Source: Synechococcus sp. WH 8020 (GTDB taxonomy: Bacteria > Cyanobacteriota > Cyanobacteriia > PCC-6307 > Cyanobiaceae). Taken from it: a stretch of DNA of 64,000 nt. The position numbers and the translations under genes were made by a program. The stretch is from contig NZ_CP011941.1 in the NCBI RefSeq assembly GCF_001040845.1, positions 2,300,890-2,364,889 on the forward strand. Direction: 5' to 3'. Every line of letters begins with the position of its first letter. Position 1 is the first letter of the stretch. The notes under the pieces are model-generated. The model saw only the letters and a program-made list of their open reading frames with translations, was not told where the DNA came from and did no database searches. Positions 24,602-32,789 of this stretch are shown piece after piece.

Positions 24602-26617
24602 ATGAATTGCTCTGCATACCAAGGCTTTTTAGACAACAATTTGGCCACCCACGTAGATGATAATTATGGTGAAGAATATGTGGATTTTCTTCGATACGAA
24701 GTTCTTGCTGCAGGGATGGATGAAATGCCCGATGATGCTGAGCTTTGTTTGAGATTTTACGATATTTGCTTTAGAAACCGATTTTATAACAAAGCACAAG
24801 ATGCAGCTAATAGACTCTATGAAATCACATCAGATAAAATTTGGATCTTTAATCAACTTCGATGTCTTGTCCTTTTAAATGATTTCATATCAGCAAATGA
24901 ATTGTATCAGAAACATCTTGAGGAACGAGGTAATCCAGTAATAAATGATTGGGGGGCGATTCAACTTATGAGAGATACAATTAATAGTAATTTCTTTCTT
25001 AGAATGCAAGAAAATGAATACGAAAAACTTTTCTTTATCAAGCCTCTGCTAAGAAAGTTTGGGCGACATCTTAAATTCTTATCATATTCTTTGATGGATA
25101 AATTTTTCTACGATTTGCTTGCTAAAGCTCAGGATTATGTCGAATCAAAAGGTGCTCGATTGTACTATATCAGCTGTTCAAATCTATTGACGGTAAAAAA
25201 CAAATCAGATCTCGAGCTATCATTTTTAAAACAGTCAATAAATTCATTAAATAGTAAGGCAGAAAAAAATAGGGTTAATTGGCTTAAAAGCAATCCAGAC
25301 CATATGCACCAAATTCATAAGGATCTTCCCAATTATTCTTCAGAATATATATCACAAATATGTTCCGGTCCTAAAAATCTTATTCAGACGGTAAAGCTGG
25401 TCATGTCTGACTGGCAAAGCGACTTTTTAAATGTCAAAGATGGGCAACGAATTACAACAGACCAACCTAACGATTTTGATCAAAATATATTAATCTTTGG
25501 CGCTTCTGATGTATTTGGCTATGGCACAGAAGATAAGAATACATTTTGCAGTTTTTTACAAAGAAGAATCAATTCAAATACTTCAAATAATAGATTATGT
25601 GTCCAAAATTATGGTATCCGTGGCTGTACACTTCCTTTCACCGTAAATAATTTACTTCAGACAAATGTTAAGGATGATGATATCGTTATTCTCTATGGTT
25701 TTCCTCAATTGTCAAGTGAAAATGCTGCTTCTATCGGTATTGAGTCACATCATTTAGATTTTTCAAGGCCTCATAGCTATGGCGAAATTTTTATTGATCA
25801 ATCTCATTTTGCATGGTCTGGTCATAAAGTAATTGCGGATTATATCTTTGATTTGTTATTCACATCTGCCATGAGTAGTTCCAAAAATAAATACTTCCCA
25901 AGTCACAATCATATTCATAATGCTGATAAATGTATTCAATTCTGCAAATACCTTTTATACCGTCGCACTTATCTTTCTATTGAAGAGAGTTCAATGTGTA
26001 GCTATCTTTCATACCTTGATCAAGAAAAAGTACCTGTTGAAGGTTTAATAGGTTCTGTTGCTGTTAATTGCAACCCAATGACTCTTGGGCACCTTCATTT
26101 ACTTGAATATGCAGCTTCAAGATGCGATTTTTTATATGTATTCGTAATTGAGGAAGATAAGTCTTATTTTTCTTTTCGTGAACGATTCAAAATCGTATCA
26201 GAGGGCTTGGCTCATTTAGATAATGTAAAGGTGATTAAAGGTGGTCGATATATTTGTACAGATATCACCTTTCCAGAGTATTCTACTAAAGGTGACAATA
26301 ATAATGTTATTGCAGATGCATCAATGGAAGGTTGGTTTTTTGCGGAATTTATTGCTTCCAAGCTAAATATTCAACGTATTTTCCTAGGCGAAGAACCAAC
26401 TTGTCGAATTACTCAACAGTATAATGAACAAATTAAAGTAATACTACCAAAATTCGATATTCATGTTGATATTATCAAGCGTATTTCACTTAATGGAGAT
26501 GTTATAAGTGCTTCTCGTGTAAGAGCTTTATTAAAAGAGCAAAAATTTGACTTGATCCGTCAAATAGTTCCTCAAGCAACTTATGATTTGCTTTCTTCAG
26601 AGTATAGAATTAATTGA
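24602..26617 (+). CDS. Fusion of helical N-terminus, SGNH-hydrolase-like and CitC-type nucleotidyltransferase domains
   Basis: The protein has 671 residues. Residues 1-280 are mostly helical and may form TPR-like pairs. Residues about 295-420 look like an SGNH esterase/acyltransferase: LIFGASDVFGYG (a GxSD version of the GDS block) and, at the end, DQSHFAWSGHKVIAD, the D..H..GH block. Residues about 480-671 match the adenylyl/cytidylyl domain of citrate lyase ligase: NCNPMTLGHLHLLEYAA (HxGH-type site as TLGH), a C-terminal GEEPTCRITQQYNE and ISASRVRALL. No citrate lyase genes are nearby, so the CitC-like part has probably been recruited for another job, perhaps activating a small acid or alcohol-phosphate for glycan decoration. 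Function unknown. Confidence 0.75.
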   Translation: MNCSAYQGFLDNNLATHVDDNYGEEYVDFLRYEVLAAGMDEMPDDAELCLRFYDICFRNRFYNKAQDAANRLYEITSDKIWIFNQLRCLVLLNDFISANELYQKHLEERGNPVINDWGAIQLMRDTINSNFFLRMQENEYEKLFFIKPLLRKFGRHLKFLSYSLMDKFFYDLLAKAQDYVESKGARLYYISCSNLLTVKNKSDLELSFLKQSINSLNSKAEKNRVNWLKSNPDHMHQIHKDLPNYSSEYISQICSGPKNLIQTVKLVMSDWQSDFLNVKDGQRITTDQPNDFDQNILIFGASDVFGYGTEDKNTFCSFLQRRINSNTSNNRLCVQNYGIRGCTLPFTVNNLLQTNVKDDDIVILYGFPQLSSENAASIGIESHHLDFSRPHSYGEIFIDQSHFAWSGHKVIADYIFDLLFTSAMSSSKNKYFPSHNHIHNADKCIQFCKYLLYRRTYLSIEESSMCSYLSYLDQEKVPVEGLIGSVAVNCNPMTLGHLHLLEYAASRCDFLYVFVIEEDKSYFSFRERFKIVSEGLAHLDNVKVIKGGRYICTDITFPEYSTKGDNNNVIADASMEGWFFAEFIASKLNIQRIFLGEEPTCRITQQYNEQIKVILPKFDIHVDIIKRISLNGDVISASRVRALLKEQKFDLIRQIVPQATYDLLSSEYRIN

Positions 26618-27809
26618 TTACTCTTTTCAGGGAACAGGTAAGGTCGTAGTATTTAGATATGGCGAGAATTATGTGCGCTCTTGTTCTGATAAATGAAGAT
26701 ATCGAATCGCCATTCTCTCTAAGCAAGATTTTGCCGTTACATATTATTTTTTTCTTGATTTCAGCAAAAAGTTTATGCGCTAAATCAAGTGACATTTGGC
26801 ATTTACTTTCTCGATGAATTTCACAGATTATGTATAAAGCATGTGCAAGGCCGATACCTCTTGCAGGATTTTGTTTTCTCTTTGCATTCGCTTCGCTTAT
26901 CGGAAAATCATAAATTTTATCATTGCGGCAAAACTTTAATAGCATCAATATTAGATCATTGTAATTGATTGATGAACCTAGATTTCCTCCAAATTTTTTA
27001 TAATTAAAAAGACCATCACAAACAAATGCTTCATGGAGCAAGTCATTGTTTCGATTATTTTTATTTGATGGATATTCCCTGCCAAAATAATCCCATGTAG
27101 GAAGTTCTATATCTGACCTTTTGCAATTTAATAAATATAATATTGCTTGGTCTGTGCTGATTTCTGCATTTAAGTTTACTTGTTTTGAGTAGTGTGATGC
27201 ACGTTGAATTGCTCCTGCCATCAATGATATAGCATTCGTTACATGGAAACTATGATTTCTAAGTGTTGAATACCAGTAAATTTTTTCACCATTAATAACT
27301 GTGCTGCAATTTTTATCCCAGCTCGTTGCTGCAATCAAGGCTGATTTGATGCACATCTCTCTTGTCTCATCTTTGATATCAGATATATCACACATTGCGT
27401 GTATACCGTGAACAGTTGGAACATTGAAGCCTGTATTTTGCTTGCATGGTAATACATCAAGCCAAATTTTTCTTTGATATGGTAGTGTCCACACTGGTAG
27501 TTCGGTGCTCTCGCATCTTTGATGTTTAAGTAGCCATTTAACGATGTGATTTGTTAGAATATTGGTGTCAATGAAAGCATTTTGTTGCTTGAAATGCTTA
27601 ATACTTGCTTTGGTTGTTAATGTTGTTAGAAATAGGGAATAGGCTGTAGGCCAATGCATTTCTATTGTTTTACTATGTGGATCATTTCCATACCCTACTT
27701 CTGGAATTTTGACCTCACTCCATAGCATTTGCATTGCCTTTAATGTATCTCGTTGATAACGTCTTGTTCTTCGGTTTGCTGAAAATGCATTAAAGTATTT
27801 TTTAATCAT
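26610..27809 (-). CDS. Protein of unknown function, 399 residues
   Basis: I do not recognise a family. The protein is largely helical with regularly spaced aromatic and charged segments (for example WPTAYSLFLTTLTTK, TVHGIHAMCDISDI, GIGLAHALYIICEIH), which could be an alpha/alpha toroid like those of lyases and glycosidases; that is only an impression. There is no signal peptide or transmembrane helix. The stop overlaps the convergent fusion gene by 8 bp, and the ATG overlaps the methyltransferase stop by 4 bp, so it is translated with the FkbM-like gene. Codon use is AT-rich like its neighbours. Confidence 0.6.
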   Translation of the reverse strand: MIKKYFNAFSANRRTRRYQRDTLKAMQMLWSEVKIPEVGYGNDPHSKTIEMHWPTAYSLFLTTLTTKASIKHFKQQNAFIDTNILTNHIVKWLLKHQRCESTELPVWTLPYQRKIWLDVLPCKQNTGFNVPTVHGIHAMCDISDIKDETREMCIKSALIAATSWDKNCSTVINGEKIYWYSTLRNHSFHVTNAISLMAGAIQRASHYSKQVNLNAEISTDQAILYLLNCKRSDIELPTWDYFGREYPSNKNNRNNDLLHEAFVCDGLFNYKKFGGNLGSSINYNDLILMLLKFCRNDKIYDFPISEANAKRKQNPARGIGLAHALYIICEIHRESKCQMSLDLAHKLFAEIKKKIICNGKILLRENGDSISSFIRTRAHIILAISKYYDLTCSLKRVIN

Positions 27810-28885
27810 GATTGATTTAGTTTTGCGGTCAAGTTGTAAAAATTGCCATGCCTTTCATCTACTACTATTTTTCCTCCATTGGCTAGGATGATTTTTTTGG
27901 CTTTATCTGTTAATGCTATTCGATCTTGTTTGAATCGTGTAATTATATTTACATAGTCAATTTTTTCCCAGTATAAGCCTAATCCCATTAACGCTTCGAT
28001 TTCGGCACCATTGAGTTGAAGGTTCAAGAAATTAATCTTTTCAATACCATGTTTTGTAAATATTTTCTCTAGCGTCATCGTGCCTACTGTGGTCTTCTCT
28101 GGTGAAGACTTTTCATCAACTTTAGCAATTGTATTACTCATGCGATTTGTGCCATACTGAATCATCTTTGTGTTTTCGTTCCAAATTGCAGTGTTTTCGC
28201 ATTTGACCCATTCACTCATATTGTTTTGAATTATGTTTTTTTCAAGTAGTTTGTAATTTTGCCTGTCAATTTCTATTGCTAAAACTTTACCTTTTGGTCC
28301 AACACGTTTCCCAAATGCAATGGTTTTATAGCCAACATATGCTCCAGCCTCAATAATAGTCCCACCTTCTAATGGCAAATACTGGTCACCAGGCACGCGA
28401 CAGTCTCCATGTCTAAAGCTGCGGTAAACAGATGATGCAGCAAAGAATGTTGGACATTTCAAATGATTTGGTGATAAATCTTTTAGCAACCAATACGCAG
28501 CATATTGTTTTTTAGATCCCTCCCAGTCATTAAAAGTAAAACCATCATTGGTCTTGATTATGTATTCAATTGGTTGTGTTGCTTCCACGGATATGACACC
28601 ACTTAATTTTCCTGCAAAATCTAGTCTATCTGCATTTGTGGGGAGTAGCCGAAAACCAGATTGAATTATTCTTATAGTAGCTAGCTCAAAATTTTCATTG
28701 GTTTGTACTGATAGGCGATGAATTTTCTGTGTGTATTCTTTTGTTGACAGATGCTTCCAAAGCAATGTTGAGGCCTTTAGTATTATTTTAAGTTTTGCCA
28801 CTGTTCCGAGCTTTTTTCTGTCTTTGATTATTTCAGGTAAATCATATTTCGCTCTAGCATCATTCTTTGGTTTGCTGTTAATCAT
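27806..28885 (-). CDS. FkbM-family SAM-dependent methyltransferase
   Basis: A 359-residue protein whose middle carries the FkbM pattern: GGTIIEAGAYVGYKTIAFG (SAM site near residue 172), GKVLAIEIDRQNYKLLEKNI, then TVGTMTLEKIFTKHGIEKIN and FLNLQLNGAEIEALMG. In the last motif the usual KxDxxG(A)E acid is Asn (LQLNGAE), which could lower activity. The N-terminal 110 residues are not conserved. FkbM proteins O-methylate sugars or polyketides. It is first in a two-gene minus-strand operon, coupled by a 4-bp overlap to the unknown gene at 26610. Confidence 0.75.
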   Translation of the reverse strand: MINSKPKNDARAKYDLPEIIKDRKKLGTVAKLKIILKASTLLWKHLSTKEYTQKIHRLSVQTNENFELATIRIIQSGFRLLPTNADRLDFAGKLSGVISVEATQPIEYIIKTNDGFTFNDWEGSKKQYAAYWLLKDLSPNHLKCPTFFAASSVYRSFRHGDCRVPGDQYLPLEGGTIIEAGAYVGYKTIAFGKRVGPKGKVLAIEIDRQNYKLLEKNIIQNNMSEWVKCENTAIWNENTKMIQYGTNRMSNTIAKVDEKSSPEKTTVGTMTLEKIFTKHGIEKINFLNLQLNGAEIEALMGLGLYWEKIDYVNIITRFKQDRIALTDKAKKIILANGGKIVVDERHGNFYNLTAKLNQS

Positions 28886-29618
28886 GAAAATCGTGCTCTT
28901 CGAAGAAATTCATTTGTACATATTAACCCATGCCTTGGCATTTTATCATGCAGTGCCAATGTGTTGCGTTATTGCCATTTAAACCGTATTCGCATATGAC
29001 TGTCATTGATTCCTTATCTCGATGCTCTTTGTCAGCATAAATGTCTTTATCTGTTTGTGGGTTCAAGATCAATGTGTAATTCAATTTAAGTCTGATTTTT
29101 TCATGCAATCCTTTTGTATTTGAAGCAGGTTCTGTGTCTATAGAGTTGAGCTATTCTGGGGTGATTTTGATTTAAAGCCATTCCTTTTGCTTGGTTGCTA
29201 TTCTTTGGCATTTTTGTCGTGGTTTTAGTTTTTTATTTGCGGATTCTTTTTGAATTGATTTTGTTTGTTCGTTTGGCTTCTTCTGCCTGGCCGTTTAAAT
29301 AATGTAGTTGTTTTTGTTTTCCTTTGAGTGCTTGAAGCCTTATCTTTTTTGTTTTTGTGGAGTTAGGTTGCTTGCGAAATTTAAATGCTTGGTTCTGGAT
29401 AGCAGAAGATATTAATGTACGGAGTATCCCTGTTAGGTTTTTTCGTGAAATTCTTAAAACCCGCTGGGTTCTTTTTGGCGTTGGCCAATTAGGTTGTTGA
29501 CATAATGAGTCCTGTTTTGACAGGTGCTCCAGAGCCAGCTTGAAGTATTGCTAATCACTCTTAATGCAGAGCTTCATCATGTTCGGTTCTCTATGTTTTG
29601 CTATAATTTTAATGCTCC
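28886..29618. other. Intergenic, 733 bp, AT-rich, no gene seen
   Basis: T- and G-rich on the + strand with frequent stops in all frames. A weak hairpin (AACCC-GCT-GGGTT) followed by CTTTTT sits at 29458-29475 and could terminate + strand transcripts. I see no RNA gene or promoter that I trust. Confidence 0.45.
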
Positions 29619-30885
29619 TCATGGGTTGGAAAGTAGGTTTTCTCGCTTGGGATTGGTGTTTTTTGACATAAACATTTTCTCGTGCTTCGTTTCCCACTGG
29701 ATGACACGACCAAGGCGGTCGATGGCACCACGAACAGCGGCTTCGCCTTTTGAGTTGGGCTCAGACCAATCGAACATGGCGATCACCCTGTCGACCTTGT
29801 ATCGAGTCAGCTCGCGTAGACCCGGCTTGAGGTGTGATCTCCCTTTTTTGTCCTTTTGGCAGCCGTTCCAAACACCAGACAGCCCGATCGCCAGATAACC
29901 AGCAGTAAGCAGCGCCGCTGTTTTCTTCGCGCCTTCAGTGACGAACAAAGGGACGCCTTGGCGGAGGAACCAACGCCAACGATCTTCAGGGGTGCGGGGC
30001 TTCTGATCCCATTCGGCGTCGTCTTCCCACTTCTTATATGCAGCCAATAAACCGTGGTTCTTGGCGATGCGTTCACCGATGTGTCGCTGTCGTCCAGCTT
30101 CGGGAAGTAGCGACCGGTTTCGGGGTCTTTCTTGAAACCAGGGCGCGGGTGGTCTGGCTTGAAGCAACCCCAAGGTTTCGTGGATTCTTTCCGCCCCAAA
30201 GACAAGGTGCGGCAGAACCAGCCACTGCGAAGGACTTCAGCCATGCGTGGGCGGTCTTTGGCTTCATCGCGACCACCAAGCGGACGCAACAGCTTGAAGA
30301 CGGTGTCCCCTGAAAGGGACTGCAGGTTCATTCGTGCCAGCTCTTCATCGATGCCAGACCCCTCAACCCATTCAGAAAGGTGTTTGGGGTTGATTGCTTC
30401 CTGGCATGTTTCCGCCTTGGCGGATTTTCTTGTGGAGACAGAAGTTGGCTTATGTGACGTTCTGGGAAGAGTCGCGACCGCCAAAAAATCCATCGTTCGC
30501 TGATGGGTCTGCTGTCGCGTTCGTGCCGTTTCTGGCTGATCTCCTTCAGTGCCGCTGAAAGGTGATCTTCAGGTCCAGGTTGTCGTGTTCGTTCAAAGCG
30601 ACGTTGTATCTGCTGGCGTTGATAACCACGTGTCGCCTTGGGTAAATGCTGGAAGTCGGTGAAGTAAGAACAGGACCGTTCCAATGCAGTCCGTTCACTT
30701 TCCGTTAAATCCCGAAGCTTCAGGGACGGAATCGACGGTTTTGTGTTTTGCGTAGCGAGTTGACAGTTCGAACCTTTCGAATCGCTGTCAGGGACTGCAA
30801 CCGCTGCATGTGGAGTTAAAAGCCCCCCAGCCACGCTTCGCGTAGTAGGGGGGTGAAAGCAGGGCGTAAGCCGGGTTCTGTTCAC
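29619..30885 (-). pseudogene. Frameshifted DUF3854 (primase/TOPRIM-like plasmid replication) protein
   Basis: Three overlapping minus-strand frames join into one protein. The first ends near SRPISERWI; the second begins DFLAVATLPRTSHKPTSV and contains LSEWVEGSGIDEELARMN; the third contains WRWFLRQGVPLFVTEGAKKT, LAIGLSGVWNG and RVIAMFDWSEPNSKGEAA. The order matches DUF3854 proteins of cyanobacterial plasmids and islands, where a GAKKT-type segment and an acidic DxS stretch form a TOPRIM-like core. One frameshift falls at an A6 run (30483-30488, T6 on the coding strand) and a second between about 30060 and 30110. The start of the open frame overlaps the 3' end of rnpB by some 38 bp, so the true start is probably further in. 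Confidence 0.75.
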
Positions 30886-31250
30886 CCTTCCAAGGAAGGG
30901 GGGTGATCATCTATCTGGGATCGCCGTTACCGACGACCTCGAGCGGCGCACAAAGGCGGAACGGGGGAGATGGCCACCCGTCGTTCCTAGGCCTTGCTCC
31001 CAGCCGGGGTTTACCGAGCCAGCACCTCTCGATGCTGCTGGTGCGCTCTTACCGCACCTTTGCACCCTTGCCTGTGCCAGCGGAACCGGCCATCGGCGGT
31101 GTGTTTCTGTGGCACTCTCCTCACGGTCACCCGCACTGGGCGTTACCCAGCAAGCCTGGCCATCGGGGAGCCCGGACTTTCCTCAACCGATGGCTGCAGC
31201 CCGAAGGCAACAACCATCCATTGCGATCACCTCGCCTACTTTCAACCCCC
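30848..31250 (-). ncRNA. rnpB: RNase P RNA (class A)
   Basis: The minus strand carries the universal rnpB core near its 5' end (GAGGAAAGTCCGGGCTCCCC), the conserved mid-part GGTAAACCCCGGCTGGGAGC, and the 3' core CAGAACCCGGCTTACGCCC. The ends pair as helix P1: GGGGGTTGAAAGTAGGC at 31250-31234 with GCCCTGCTTTCACCCCC at the 3' end. The length of about 403 nt suits a cyanobacterial type A RNA, the catalytic part of tRNA 5' processing. End positions are estimated from P1 pairing. Confidence 0.93.
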
Positions 31251-31264
31251 ATAATGGCCTCTGA

Positions 31265-31338
<74 letters not shown>

Positions 31339-31371
31339 TGTACTACTGCCATCGCCTTCAGCCTGGCTTCC

Positions 31372-31755
31372 TCAGAAACCCTTGCGCTCGAGTGCGTCTG
31401 TGAGGCGAGTTATGGCAGAAGCCAGTTGAGCTTGGGGATCGGGTTTGGTTTCGGCAATGACCTCTTGCTTGCGTTTGGAGGCCTCGATGGACTTCACAAT
31501 CAAGAAGCACACAAAGGCGATCACGAGGAAGTTGATGATCGCCACAATCACGGTTCCTGCTGGCCAGGAATTGATGGAATCAACATTGGCTGCCTTCAAT
31601 GCCGGCTCAAGGGCATTGGTCATCACCAAGGTCACAACTGAGGCAACGACCTTGCCGAAGGCACCTGCAATCACAACGGCAATGGCGAGATCAACAACGT
31701 TGCCTTTGTTGATGAAAGCTTGGAAGTCTGCAAATAAACCAGGCTTACGAGTCAT
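31372..31755 (-). CDS. mscL: Large-conductance mechanosensitive channel MscL
   Basis: A 127-residue inner-membrane channel that opens under membrane tension to release osmolytes after hypo-osmotic shock. The N-terminus has the signature FADFQAFINKGNVVDLAIAV followed by VIAGAFGKVVASVVTLV (TM1 and pore glycines). TM2 is VIVAIINFLVIAFVCFLIV, and the cytosolic C-terminal helix ends ASAITRLTDALERKGF. Length is typical. It appears to be a single-gene unit. Confidence 0.95.
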   Translation of the reverse strand: MTRKPGLFADFQAFINKGNVVDLAIAVVIAGAFGKVVASVVTLVMTNALEPALKAANVDSINSWPAGTVIVAIINFLVIAFVCFLIVKSIEASKRKQEVIAETKPDPQAQLASAITRLTDALERKGF

Positions 31756-31897
31756 TGAGTGAGTGAACTGTCTCCTATTAGATAGTCATTCAGGGTGAGC
31801 TGTTCCAGCTCATGGATACAAACTGATGGATTGTCTTGGATTGATGGGGTAGCCAGATGCTTCACCCCCGCTATTTTTGTGAGTGTGAACCGGTTCC

Positions 31898-32251
31898 ATG
31901 ACCCAGCTTCATGAGCTTCGGCTACGGCTTTTGGTTCAGCAAGAAAGCGAGCGCATCGCTGCGAGCCATCCAACCGACCTTGATTTGTCTGTGGTGCAAG
32001 CGCGATGCCTGTGCTGGCTCGCCCTTTTGGCGGAAGCCCATGAAGATCAAGCCAGTGACGCTGAGAGTCGTGGAGATACCGAACAAGCCATGGGTTGGTT
32101 TGCCGATTCCATGCGTTTGCGCGATGCCCTCAATGTGGTGAGCTCGATCGAGATTCCCCTGCCAGGTGCTGTGGAGAGGAATGGAGATCAGTTCGGCGAA
32201 CAGTTTGGTGATGGCTCTGGGGTCGATCAGGAACCGCCCTTGGCCGCCTGA
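31898..32251 (+). CDS. Hypothetical protein, 117 residues
   Basis: A soluble, probably helical protein (LRLRLLVQQESERIAASHP, CLCWLALLAEAHEDQA, ending in an acidic tail). No motif known to me. Codon use and GC match the flanking core genes, and it sits 39 bp before another small gene on the same strand, so it is likely real and part of a two-gene unit ended by the terminator at 32757. Confidence 0.6.
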   Translation: MTQLHELRLRLLVQQESERIAASHPTDLDLSVVQARCLCWLALLAEAHEDQASDAESRGDTEQAMGWFADSMRLRDALNVVSSIEIPLPGAVERNGDQFGEQFGDGSGVDQEPPLAA

Positions 32252-32290
32252 TCAGGTGCCATGATGGTCAGCAACTGAGGGTCTGCTGCT

Positions 32291-32746
32291 TTGCCTGAAG
32301 AGCCCTGTCAATGTCCAGACTGTCAACGCTTCTACCGTGAGCATGACCGTCTGATCAGAGAGTCACCAACATTGCGTCAGCAGCAAGAGCTGAGTTGGGC
32401 GGCCCTTCAAGCGTTTAGAACCCTGTCTGGCAGGGTCTTGGAGGATCTGCAAAAAGAACACGGCACTCCCGCTGCTGATGTCCAAACCCATGCCACCCCA
32501 ATCGGTGGTGGGGAGGAGCCTGCTGATGCCATCCATCAAGCGATGGCTGATCTGGAAAACATCAACGCCCATCTCTTTTCTATTGAAGCGTTGATGGAGC
32601 GCATCTTTGATGTGCGTGTGCCCGACGATATTGAACAGAAATTTAGGGAGTTGGCCGGGGAGCTTGCCCCAGACCCCCTCAACGCTGATCGCTTGCGTTT
32701 AAATCGCTTGTTGCATCAAACCCCTGATCTTCCCGATCGCGGCTGA
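32291..32746 (+). CDS. Hypothetical protein with an N-terminal Cys cluster, 151 residues
   Basis: The N-terminus CQCPDCQRFYREHD has a C-x-C-x2-C...H arrangement that could bind one metal ion. The rest is helical and charged, with ADLENINAHLFSIEALMERI and IEQKFRELAGEL suggestive of coiled coil. TTG 32291 is the only reasonable start that keeps the Cys cluster. It is followed by a strong bidirectional terminator. Function unknown. Confidence 0.55.
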   Translation: MPEEPCQCPDCQRFYREHDRLIRESPTLRQQQELSWAALQAFRTLSGRVLEDLQKEHGTPAADVQTHATPIGGGEEPADAIHQAMADLENINAHLFSIEALMERIFDVRVPDDIEQKFRELAGELAPDPLNADRLRLNRLLHQTPDLPDRG

Positions 32747-32756
32747 ACCCTAAAAA

Positions 32757-32783
32757 AGCCCTCGAATTCATCTCGAGGGCTTT
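32757..32783. terminator. Bidirectional intrinsic terminator between the Cys-cluster gene and glgP
   Basis: AGCCCTCGA (32757-32765) pairs with TCGAGGGCT (32773-32781) around a 7-nt loop. It is preceded by A6 and followed by TTTGTT, so it can end transcription from both converging genes. Confidence 0.85.
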
Positions 32784-32789
32784 GTTGTG

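Noticed and set aside
24602-26617. Calling this gene citrate lyase ligase (citC)
   Set aside because: Only the C-terminal domain matches; the N-terminal domains differ and no citrate lyase genes are nearby.
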